From contig NZ_MOBJ01000001.1 of the NCBI RefSeq assembly GCF_003732225.1, positions 62,001 to 126,000 on the forward strand: a stretch of 64,000 nt of DNA, in the 5' to 3' direction. The translations under genes and the position numbers were made by a program. The stretch comes from Pseudomonas brassicacearum (GTDB lineage Bacteria; Pseudomonadota; Gammaproteobacteria; Pseudomonadales; Pseudomonadaceae). This document shows, one piece after another, positions 43,521-52,598 of this stretch. Within the stretch, counting starts at the first letter, position 1. Every line of letters starts with the position of its first letter. The notes beneath the pieces are model-generated. The model did not search any database. It was not told the origin of the DNA and was given only the letters and a program-made list of their open reading frames with translations.

Positions 43521-43993
43521 TTCGTACCACCACTGATGACGCCACCAAAACCTTTGGTGCCTTTGACGCCCTTGCCCATACGCATGAAGGTCCCGACCAC
43601 GTGGGCGATCGGCTGATCCGGATCATCCTGGTAGGCGAACCCGCGCGTAAAGATCACATCGGTCGTCACCCGGTAGCACTGGGCGAAACCATGCACCTCT
43701 TTATGCGGCTCGGCGGGGTGCATGTAGTCGATACGCAGATCCAGAGTCGGACAAACCTCGAACTCCGGCAAAACACACAGCGTTGCCATGCCGCACGCAG
43801 TGTCCATCAACGAGGTGATGGCGCCACCATGAATCACACCGGTCTGCGGATTACCAACGATCTGCGGGCTGTACGGCAACGTGATCGTCAGCCCGTCGTT
43901 ACTGGCGCTGTGCACACGCAACCCGAGTACCTGGCAATGCCGCAGCGCCGATAAGAACCGCGTCGCTCGCTCGAAAATGGGGTTGTCGGTCAT
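43517..43993 (-). CDS. Hotdog-fold thioesterase (PaaI-like)
   Basis: 158 residues. It has GNPQTGVIHGGAITSLMDTACGMA, with the HGG motif and the catalytic acidic residue (Asp here) in the central helix, then TLDLRIDYMHPAEP. It is the first gene of the pair and diverges from the lipoprotein gene across 159 bp. The substrate is unknown. Confidence 0.88.
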   Translation of the reverse strand: MTDNPIFERATRFLSALRHCQVLGLRVHSASNDGLTITLPYSPQIVGNPQTGVIHGGAITSLMDTACGMATLCVLPEFEVCPTLDLRIDYMHPAEPHKEVHGFAQCYRVTTDVIFTRGFAYQDDPDQPIAHVVGTFMRMGKGVKGTKGFGGVISGGTK

Positions 43994-44152
43994 TCGATAA
44001 GGGCTCTTTTTAGTGTCGCTGCATAGCAGTAAAGGGACTAAGAAAAAGTTCCGTTCAGATAAAACTTATATATCTGTAGGAAACATGGAACTTAACCCAC
44101 GGCGGTGCGTTCGAAAGGGCAAGTAGATACTTTCCACCAGGAGAAACACCCC

Positions 44153-44392
44153 ATGCGTAAGACTTTAGCTATTGCCTTGATGTTGACCGCTTCCCTCGGC
44201 CTCGCTGCCTGCGGTAAAAAACCCGAGGACAAAGCTCAAGAAGCCACCCAACATGCTGAACAAGCCCAGCAAAAAATCAGCGAAGCTCAGGATAAAGTGA
44301 ACGACGCTGCGAAAGAAGCCGCCGATGCTGCCAAAGCTCAGGTTGATTCGAAAAAAGCAGCCACTGAAGAAGCCGCTCCTAAAACCAACTAA
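44153..44392 (+). CDS. Small alanine/lysine-rich lipoprotein
   Basis: 79 residues. A lipoprotein signal peptide ends in the lipobox LAAC (Cys at residue 20). The mature part is a charged Ala/Glu/Lys-rich helix with heptad-like spacing (EATQHAEQAQQKISEAQDKV in part), so a coiled-coil rod anchored in the envelope is expected, somewhat like Lpp or OprI. CAGGAGAAACACCCC precedes the ATG, a strong ribosome site, and a strong terminator follows, fitting high expression. Confidence 0.88.
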   Translation: MRKTLAIALMLTASLGLAACGKKPEDKAQEATQHAEQAQQKISEAQDKVNDAAKEAADAAKAQVDSKKAATEEAAPKTN

Positions 44393-44410
44393 TCGGGTTT
44401 TAGCGCTGCA

Positions 44411-44443
44411 AAAGTAAAGCCCGCCAAGTGCGGGCTTTACTTT
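44411..44443. terminator. Bidirectional rho-independent terminator
   Basis: AAAGTAAAGCCCGC-CAAGT-GCGGGCTTTACTTT, a perfect stem between the lipoprotein and the convergent MAPEG gene; A- and T-rich at both edges. Confidence 0.93.
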
Positions 44444-44459
44444 GCGCGTCGATAAAGTG

Positions 44460-44861
44460 TTAGAGCAACAGCGTGCGCAAGGTCGGACTAAGCATCAGCA
44501 AAAACGAACAGACCAAGCCAACAAACCACAGCAGACTTCGTTGCCAGGCCAAGTCTGCCCAGTAGCACAGCAAGTAGATCACCCGGGCAATCACAAAGAT
44601 GATTGCCAGCGAGTCGATCAGCCACCCCGCCGTTTGCGTGGTGTGCGCCATCAACACCCCGACCGCAAACAATATGAAGGCCTCGAAACTGTTCTGATGC
44701 GCGGCCAGTGCGCGAGCGCCGAAGCCTGTGAGCTGCGCTTGCTGCGTGCGTGGCAGGTGATTGTTATAACCACCCTGCTCTTTCATGGCCTTGGCCACCG
44801 GCATTCGGGCGACGTAAATCAGCACGGCACTGATAAACACGCACCAGAACGGAATACTCAT
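44460..44861 (-). CDS. MAPEG family membrane protein
   Basis: 133 residues with four hydrophobic segments. It has RTQQAQLTGFGARALAAHQNSFEAF, the conserved central motif of bacterial MAPEG proteins, relatives of microsomal glutathione transferase. The start at 44861 follows GGAGATGAGTTG and overlaps the DUF599 stop by 1 bp. The function in bacteria is unclear. Confidence 0.9.
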   Translation of the reverse strand: MSIPFWCVFISAVLIYVARMPVAKAMKEQGGYNNHLPRTQQAQLTGFGARALAAHQNSFEAFILFAVGVLMAHTTQTAGWLIDSLAIIFVIARVIYLLCYWADLAWQRSLLWFVGLVCSFLLMLSPTLRTLLL

Positions 44862-45598
44862 CAACTCATCTCCTTGATCGCTTCAGGCAATGGCGCCTCC
44901 GTAGGGGTATAGACCATGACGTCCAGCACGTCGGAATGAAACTCCCGGCGATACAACACCAGCACCACGCCGGTACTCATCAACATGAACAGCCATGGGC
45001 TGACGAACCAGGCGAGCATGGTCATGCCGAAGTAATAAGAACGCAGGCCGAAGTTGAATTGGTTGGCGGCCATCGAAATCACCCGCGCTGCGCGCGAAGC
45101 GAAGGCCTTGCGCTCCTGCTCGGAAACGTGGCGCTCGCCAATCATCGGCGCCGAGCCAATCAGAATCGCTGCGAAGTTGTATTGGCGCATGCACCAACTG
45201 AAGGTGAAGAAGGCGTAGACGAATACCAGCGCCAGGCACAGCAACTTGATCTCCGACATGCCTTGGGAAGCCTGCTGCACCATCGGAATATCCGCCAGCA
45301 ATGACAGCGCCCGCTCAGAGGAGCCCAGCACCGTGAGAATACCGGCGAGGATAATCAAGGTACTCGAGGCGAAGAACGAGGCGTTACGCTCCAGGTTGCC
45401 CACCACACTGGCGTCAGCGATGCGGTTGTCACGCAGCAGCATGCGGCGCATCCAGTCTTCGCGATACAAGTGCAGCACACTGGCCAGGCACGCGGTATCG
45501 CGGCCCTTCCAGATAGCGTAGCGGGTGTAACCGCCCCAGCAGATGACGAACCAGAGCGCGGCAAGAATGTGGATCAGGTTGGTGTGGATGAACGACAT
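44861..45598 (-). CDS. DUF599 family membrane protein
   Basis: 245 residues. Hydrophobic segments are near 8-28, 73-95, 115-140 and 190-225. It carries the family patterns NIIHILAALWF-like (here NLIHILAALWFVICWGGYTR) and QFNFGLRSYYFGM. The function is not known. AAGGACCTGC precedes the ATG. It is co-transcribed with the MAPEG gene. Confidence 0.85.
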   Translation of the reverse strand: MSFIHTNLIHILAALWFVICWGGYTRYAIWKGRDTACLASVLHLYREDWMRRMLLRDNRIADASVVGNLERNASFFASSTLIILAGILTVLGSSERALSLLADIPMVQQASQGMSEIKLLCLALVFVYAFFTFSWCMRQYNFAAILIGSAPMIGERHVSEQERKAFASRAARVISMAANQFNFGLRSYYFGMTMLAWFVSPWLFMLMSTGVVLVLYRREFHSDVLDVMVYTPTEAPLPEAIKEMS

Positions 45599-45633
45599 GC
45601 AGGTCCTTGGATAGGTGAACCGAAAACAGAAAC

Positions 45634-45723
45634 TGTGGGAGCGAGCTTGCTCGCGATTGCGAACTTTCAGTCAGCATCACTATTGAATGTTATGCCCTCA
45701 TCGCGAGCAAGCTCGCTCCCACA
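45634..45723. repeat. REPIN: two REP sequences in inverted orientation
   Basis: A forward REP (45634-45657) and reverse REP (45699-45723) with about 40 bp between them. It lies upstream of DUF599 and downstream of brnQ. Confidence 0.92.
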
Positions 45724-45744
45724 TTTGATCTGTAAAAGCGCAAT

Positions 45745-45778
45745 AAAAATGCCCCGTATCGATTGATACGGGGCATTT
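45745..45778 (-). terminator. Rho-independent terminator of brnQ
   Basis: AATGCCCCGTATC-GATT-GATACGGGGCATT with flanking A and T runs, about 40 bp after the brnQ stop. Confidence 0.92.
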
Positions 45779-45819
45779 CTGTTGTTGCGCAAGACCCGCT
45801 TGTGGCAGGCCTTGAAACA

Positions 45820-47133
45820 TTAAGCCAGGGCTTCGCTGCGCTTGCCCAGCAAACGATCGCAGGCGAATGCGACAACCAGGGTAAAGACGCATGGCACCAG
45901 CCACGCCAGACCTTGCTCGGCCAGTGGCAAGTGCGCCAACTGAGTTGGCATCCAGTCCGCCAGACCCGCGCCCTTGAGAGCGTCGATCATGCCGAACAGG
46001 AACGACACCAGCATTACCGGACCGACAATGCGGCCTTGCTCAAGCCAGAAGTCTTTGCAGAAGCTCAGCGCCACCAGGACGATGCACGGTGGGTAGATCG
46101 CGGTCAGTACCGGGATCGAGAATGCGATCAGCTTGGTCAGGCCCAGGTTGGACACCAGCAGCGAGAACGCCGCCAGGATGATCACCAGCGTCTTGTAAGA
46201 CAGTGGCAGCACGCGACTGAAGTACTCGGCGCAAGCGCAAGTCAGGCCGACTGCCGTCACCAGGCACGCCAGGGAGATCAGTACCGCGAGGAAACCGCTG
46301 CCCAGGGAACCGAAGGTGTGTTGCACGTAAGCGTGCAAGACCGCTGCGCCGTTGGTAGCGCCAGCAGCCACTTCATGGCTGCCCGAACCCAGACGGAACA
46401 GACTCACGTACACCAACGCCAGACCGACGCCGGCAATCAACCCGGCAATGATCGCGTAACGAGTGATCAAGGCTGGAGACTCGACGCCACGGGAACGAAT
46501 GGCGTTGACGATAACGATGCCGAACACCAGCGCGCCAAGGGTATCCATGGTCAGGTAACCATTGATGAACCCCTGGGAGAACGGTGCAGCGACGTACTCA
46601 GGCGTCGCGGTGCCGATGTCGCCCGCCGGCAAGGCGAACGCGGCGATGCCGAGCACGGCCAGCGCAATGATCTTCAGTGGCGCGAGGAAACGGCCAACGG
46701 TGTCCAGCAGACGGCCCGGATACAGCGAGATGAAGAACACCAGCAGGAAATACACCGAGCTGTAGAGGAATAGCGCCAGCGGGCTTTCGCCAGTCAGTGG
46801 TGCCAGGCCCACTTCGAAAGACACGGTCGCGGTACGCGGGGTGGCGAACAGCGGGCCGACTGCAAGGTAGCACGCGGCCGCCAGCACGCCACCGGCGACT
46901 TTACCGATCGGGCTGCTCAAGGCATCCATGGCGCCACCGACCTTGGCCAGCGCGACAACGGTGATCACCGGCAGACCGACCGCAGTGATCAGAAAACCCA
47001 GCGCCGCCATCCAGACATTAGGTCCGGACTGCAAACCGACGATAGGCGGGAAGATGATGTTGCCAGCCCCGACGAACAGGGCAAACGTCATAAAGCCAAG
47101 TGCCAGGATGTCCTGGCCTTTCAACACTTTCAT
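45820..47133 (-). CDS. brnQ: Branched-chain amino acid transporter (LIVCS family)
   Basis: 437 residues with about 12 membrane segments. The start has [20 protein letters not shown], the BrnQ signature, then [17 protein letters not shown] and [16 protein letters not shown]. It imports Leu, Ile and Val with a cation. No clear Shine-Dalgarno precedes the ATG (GGTATTTCCTTA), which is unusual for this window. A 411-bp region upstream holds REPs and a strong hairpin. Confidence 0.96.
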   Translation of the reverse strand: MKVLKGQDILALGFMTFALFVGAGNIIFPPIVGLQSGPNVWMAALGFLITAVGLPVITVVALAKVGGAMDALSSPIGKVAGGVLAAACYLAVGPLFATPRTATVSFEVGLAPLTGESPLALFLYSSVYFLLVFFISLYPGRLLDTVGRFLAPLKIIALAVLGIAAFALPAGDIGTATPEYVAAPFSQGFINGYLTMDTLGALVFGIVIVNAIRSRGVESPALITRYAIIAGLIAGVGLALVYVSLFRLGSGSHEVAAGATNGAAVLHAYVQHTFGSLGSGFLAVLISLACLVTAVGLTCACAEYFSRVLPLSYKTLVIILAAFSLLVSNLGLTKLIAFSIPVLTAIYPPCIVLVALSFCKDFWLEQGRIVGPVMLVSFLFGMIDALKGAGLADWMPTQLAHLPLAEQGLAWLVPCVFTLVVAFACDRLLGKRSEALA

Positions 47134-47322
47134 TAAGGAAATACCACACTACTGAATCGGAATTTAGAGAGGGATTTCCCTTATGGGTGAGGGAAATGCT
47201 GTCGGTCCGTATAGGACTGACCCGTTTAGCGCGCAGCGTCCTTGTGGGCAGCAAACGCAAAATGGCGGCTAGCGTAACGAATTTGTCTGACAAACGCACT
47301 GTTACAGGGCGAACTATCCGAT

Positions 47323-47346
47323 ACACGACATGCCTATGTCGTGTTT
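47323..47346. repeat. Strong hairpin upstream of brnQ
   Basis: ACACGACAT-GCCT-ATGTCGTGT followed by TT on the plus strand; the 9-bp stem is perfect. It could be a terminator of an unannotated plus-strand RNA, an operator, or a 5'-leader structure of brnQ. Confidence 0.6.
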
Positions 47347-47379
47347 TCGCATGTAAATGGTGGGCGATTGTAAGTCCGC

Positions 47380-47455
47380 CATCGCGAGCAAGCTCGCTCC
47401 CATAGGTTTTGTGAGCACTTGAGATTCAATGTGGGAGCGAGCTTGCTCGCGATGA
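47380..47455. repeat. REPIN: two REP sequences in inverted orientation
   Basis: A reverse REP (47380-47403) then a forward REP (47430-47455), with a shorter spacer (about 26 bp) than the other copies. Confidence 0.92.
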
Positions 47456-47489
47456 GGCCATGACTGACAACCGATAAACCCCAGAAAGC

Positions 47490-47517
47490 ACAAAGGCCAC
47501 CCGAAGGTGGCCTTTGT
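47490..47517 (-). terminator. Rho-independent terminator of the suc operon
   Basis: AAAGGCCACC-CGAA-GGTGGCCTTT with flanking A/T, 28 bp after the sucD stop. Confidence 0.92.
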
Positions 47518-47544
47518 CTGGTGAAGCGTAAGGTAAGCGCGAGC

Positions 47545-48426
47545 TTACTTCATCGCCCAGCCAGTCAGCTCGGACAGAGCCTTGCCGATGTCTGCCAGCG
47601 AACGCACGGTTTTAACGCCTGCGTCTTCCAGGGCAGCAAACTTCTCGTCTGCAGTGCCTTTGCCGCCAGAGATGATTGCGCCAGCATGGCCCATGCGCTT
47701 GCCCGCAGGGGCAGTCACACCAGCGATGTAGGAAACAACCGGCTTGGTCACGTGTGCCTTGATGTAGGCAGCCGCTTCTTCTTCAGCCGAACCGCCGATC
47801 TCACCGATCATCACGATCGCTTCGGTCTTCGGGTCTTCCTGGAACAGTTTCAGGATGTCGATGAAGTTCGAACCCGGGATCGGGTCACCACCGATGCCGA
47901 CGCAAGTCGACTGACCGAAACCGGCGTCAGTAGTCTGCTTCACAGCTTCGTAGGTCAGGGTGCCGGAACGCGAAACGATACCGACCTTGCCTGGCAAGTG
48001 AATGTGACCTGGCATGATGCCGATCTTGCATTCGCCTGGAGTGATCACGCCTGGGCAGTTAGGGCCGATCAGGATCACGCCCAGTTCGTCGCACTTGACC
48101 TTGGCATCCAGCATGTCCAGGGTAGGAATGCCTTCAGTGATGCAAACGATCAGCTTGATGCCGCCGAACGCTGCTTCAAGGATGGAATCCTTGCAGAAAG
48201 GAGCTGGAACGTAGATCACGCTGGCGGTGGCGCCAGTGGCTGCTACAGCGTCTTTCACGGTGTTGAAGACAGGCAGGTCCAGGTGAGTGGTGCCGCCTTT
48301 GCCTGGAGTTACGCCGCCAACCATCTTGGTGCCGTACTCGATGGCTTGCTGGGTGTGGAAACTACCTTGCGAACCGGTAATACCCTGGCAGATAACTTTG
48401 GTGTCTTTATTGATCAGGACGCTCAT
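47545..48426 (-). CDS. sucD: Succinyl-CoA synthetase, alpha subunit
   Basis: 293 residues. The N-terminal CoA-binding Rossmann domain has [18 protein letters not shown]. The phosphohistidine lies in [17 protein letters not shown] (His near residue 246-247). With SucC it makes ATP or GTP and succinate from succinyl-CoA. The start overlaps the sucC stop (TAATG). Confidence 0.98.
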   Translation of the reverse strand: MSVLINKDTKVICQGITGSQGSFHTQQAIEYGTKMVGGVTPGKGGTTHLDLPVFNTVKDAVAATGATASVIYVPAPFCKDSILEAAFGGIKLIVCITEGIPTLDMLDAKVKCDELGVILIGPNCPGVITPGECKIGIMPGHIHLPGKVGIVSRSGTLTYEAVKQTTDAGFGQSTCVGIGGDPIPGSNFIDILKLFQEDPKTEAIVMIGEIGGSAEEEAAAYIKAHVTKPVVSYIAGVTAPAGKRMGHAGAIISGGKGTADEKFAALEDAGVKTVRSLADIGKALSELTGWAMK

Positions 48427-49592
48427 TATTTGCCCTCCGCAGCTTTAACGACTTGTTGAGCAGCGTCGGTCAGGCTGGTAGCAGCGATGATGTTCAAACC
48501 GCTTTCTGCCAGTACTTTAGCGCCCAGCTCAGCGTTGTTGCCTTCAAGGCGAACAACAACCGGGATTTTCACGCCGACTTCTTTCACAGCGCCGATGATG
48601 CCTTCGGCAATCATGTCGCAGCGAACGATGCCGCCGAAGATGTTGACCAATACTGCAGCGACGTTAGTGTCGGACAGGATGATCTTGAACGCTTCGGTAA
48701 CGCGTTCTTTGGTAGCACCGCCGCCCACGTCGAGGAAGTTGGCTGGTTTGCCGCCATGCAGGTTGACGATGTCCATGGTACCCATGGCCAGGCCAGCACC
48801 GTTGACCATGCAACCGATGTTGCCTTCCAGTGCTACGTAGTTCAGTTCGAACTTGGCAGCGTGCGCTTCGCGCGGATCGTCTTGCGACGGATCGTGGAAA
48901 GTCTTCAGCTTAGGCTGACGGTACATGGCGTTGGCGTCGATGTTGATCTTCGCGTCCAGGCAGTGCAGATCGCCGTCAGCCTTGATCACCAGCGGGTTCA
49001 CTTCCAGCAGAGCCAGATCGTGATCCTTGAACAGCTTGGCCAGACCTACGAAGATCTTGGCGAACTGAGCAACTTGCTTGCCTTCCAGACCCAGCTGGAA
49101 TGCCAGCTCGCGACCCTGGAATGGCTGAGCGCCAACCAGTGGATCGATAGTGGCCTTGAGGATTTTCTCAGGGGTGTCGTGAGCGATTTTCTCGATGTCC
49201 ACGCCACCTTCGGTGGAAGCCATGAACACGATGCGACGGCTCGAACGGTCAACGACAGCGCCCAGGTACAGCTCTTTAGCGATATCAGTGCACGATTCAA
49301 CCAGGATCTTGGTGACTGGCTGACCATTGGCATCAGTCTGGTAAGTCACCAGACGCTTGCCCAACCACTGTTGAGCGAATGCTTTAGCGTCTTCTTTGCT
49401 GCGAACCAGCTTGACGCCGCCCGCTTTGCCGCGACCACCAGCGTGAACCTGGGCTTTGACAACCCATTCGGTCCCACCGATTTTGTCGCACGCTTCTGCT
49501 GCTGCTTCCGGGGTGTCTACGGCGAAACCCTGGGATACTGGCAGGCCGTATTCAGCGAACAGCTGCTTACCCTGATACTCGTGAAGATTCAT
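48426..49592 (-). CDS. sucC: Succinyl-CoA synthetase, beta subunit
   Basis: 388 residues, the standard length. The ATP-grasp domain has [17 protein letters not shown] and [20 protein letters not shown]. The C-terminal domain has [17 protein letters not shown] and [15 protein letters not shown]. The start [12 protein letters not shown] at 49592 is the conserved one; the longer frame upstream is non-coding. It is separated from lpd by 199 bp, which may contain its own promoter. Confidence 0.98.
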   Translation of the reverse strand: MNLHEYQGKQLFAEYGLPVSQGFAVDTPEAAAEACDKIGGTEWVVKAQVHAGGRGKAGGVKLVRSKEDAKAFAQQWLGKRLVTYQTDANGQPVTKILVESCTDIAKELYLGAVVDRSSRRIVFMASTEGGVDIEKIAHDTPEKILKATIDPLVGAQPFQGRELAFQLGLEGKQVAQFAKIFVGLAKLFKDHDLALLEVNPLVIKADGDLHCLDAKINIDANAMYRQPKLKTFHDPSQDDPREAHAAKFELNYVALEGNIGCMVNGAGLAMGTMDIVNLHGGKPANFLDVGGGATKERVTEAFKIILSDTNVAAVLVNIFGGIVRCDMIAEGIIGAVKEVGVKIPVVVRLEGNNAELGAKVLAESGLNIIAATSLTDAAQQVVKAAEGK

Positions 49593-49791
49593 GCTTATTA
49601 CCGTCTTCGTTAGGTACTGCGCATTCGGTGCTGCACTCATTCAAGTGCCGCACCACCTGTGACTGCTGCTTGCGTAGCCTTTCCGGATACCCGGTGCAGC
49701 TACGCAAGACTGCGTCCAGCGGATATTCCGCGGTGAGTCTTGCATGCAAGGCTCACGACGGGCCAAACCGCCGTGGTTTCTTATTATCCGC

Positions 49792-51231
<1,440 letters not shown>

Positions 51232-51338
51232 TCATTCCTTCTCGAATCAAACCGGACGGCCCCTTTTGGGGACCGTCGTGGGACGAAGCTGGTCATTACA
51301 GAAAGGCCGCCCATCACTGAACGGCCCGTGCAACGAAA

Positions 51339-52556
51339 TCAGATATCCAGCAGCAGACGAGCCGGGTCTTCCAGCAGGTTCTTGATGGTAACCAGGAAGG
51401 TCACAGCTTCTTTACCGTCGATCAAACGGTGATCGTAGGACAGAGCCAGGTACATCATCGGACGGATAACAACTTGACCGTTGATCGCCATTGGACGCTG
51501 CAGAATGTTGTGCATGCCCAGGATTGCTGCTTGCGGCGGGTTGACGATCGGGGTCGACATCATCGAGCCGAATGTACCACCGTTGGTGATAGTGAACGTA
51601 CCACCGGTCATTTCGTCGATGGTCAGCTTGCCGTCGCGAGCCTTCTTGCCGAAGGTAGCGATGCCGCCTTCGATTTCAGCCAGGCTCATCAGTTCGGCGT
51701 TACGCAGAACCGGTACCACCAGGCCACGATCGCTCGACACGGCAACGCCGACGTCAGCATAGCCGTGGTACACGATGTCGCCGCCGTCGATGGAAGCGTT
51801 GACTGCCGGGAAGCGTTTCAGCGCTTCGGTGGCCGCTTTCACGAAGAACGACATGAAGCCCAGGCGCACGCCGTTGTGGGATTTCTCGAACAGGTCCTTG
51901 TACTTCGAACGCAGGGCCATGACTTCAGTCATGTCGACTTCGTTGAAGGTAGTCAGCATCGCCATGTTCGACTGGGCTTCAACCAGGCGCTTGGCCACGG
52001 TGGCACGCACGCGGGTCATCGGTACGCGCTTCTCGGTGCGGTCGCCAGCAGCGAACACAGGAGCAGCGGCAGCCGGGGCAGCAGCCTTGGCAGGCGCGGC
52101 AGCCGGAGCGGCTTTCTTGGCAGCTACCGCTGCAACCACGTCTTCCTTGGTCACACGACCGCCTTTGCCAGTACCGGCAACGGAAGCGATGTTGATACCG
52201 TTTTCTTCAGCCAGCTTGCGAGCAGCCGGTGCAGCAACAGGATCGTCTTCGCCAGCAGCGGCCGAAGCAGCAGCCTGTGCAGGCGCGGCAGCGGCAGCCG
52301 GAGCGGCGGCAACAGCACCGCCCTCCCCGATGGAGCCCAGGACTTCGTCGGACAGAACGGTGTCGCCTTCGTTCTTGACGATAGCGCCCAGCACGCCATC
52401 AGCGGTAGCCAACACTTCCAGTACGACTTTATCGGTTTCGATGTCGACGATCAGTTCGTCGCGCTTGACCGCGTCGCCCGGTTTTTTGTGCCAGGTGGCA
52501 ACGGTGCCATCGGCAACCGATTCCGGGAAAGTGGGGGCTTTGATCTCGATAGCCAT
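51339..52556 (-). CDS. sucB: 2-oxoglutarate dehydrogenase E2 (dihydrolipoyl succinyltransferase)
   Basis: 405 residues. The lipoyl domain (1-80) carries the modified lysine in [12 protein letters not shown] (about residue 43). An Ala/Pro linker precedes the peripheral subunit-binding domain ([20 protein letters not shown]). A second Ala-rich linker leads to the catalytic domain, with [12 protein letters not shown] near the end. It transfers succinyl groups to CoA. AAGGAACCACAGACA precedes the ATG. Confidence 0.98.
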   Translation of the reverse strand: MAIEIKAPTFPESVADGTVATWHKKPGDAVKRDELIVDIETDKVVLEVLATADGVLGAIVKNEGDTVLSDEVLGSIGEGGAVAAAPAAAAAPAQAAASAAAGEDDPVAAPAARKLAEENGINIASVAGTGKGGRVTKEDVVAAVAAKKAAPAAAPAKAAAPAAAAPVFAAGDRTEKRVPMTRVRATVAKRLVEAQSNMAMLTTFNEVDMTEVMALRSKYKDLFEKSHNGVRLGFMSFFVKAATEALKRFPAVNASIDGGDIVYHGYADVGVAVSSDRGLVVPVLRNAELMSLAEIEGGIATFGKKARDGKLTIDEMTGGTFTITNGGTFGSMMSTPIVNPPQAAILGMHNILQRPMAINGQVVIRPMMYLALSYDHRLIDGKEAVTFLVTIKNLLEDPARLLLDI

Positions 52557-52598
52557 TGTCTGTGGTTCCTTAAATTCGGTTTCAGGTGCGCGAAGGCG

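Larger units (their letters stand above)
47134..47544. other. Intergenic region between brnQ and sucD
   Basis: 411 bp. It holds a perfect hairpin (47323-47346), a TTTGTCTGACAAA inverted repeat near 47282-47294, a REPIN and the sucD terminator. I see no gene with convincing coding content; a minus-strand frame running from 47326 into brnQ overlaps in the wrong phase. Confidence 0.5.

Noticed and set aside
15856..47455. CRISPR-like repetition
   Set aside because: The repeats are dispersed inverted REP pairs in separate intergenic gaps, not regularly spaced direct repeats.
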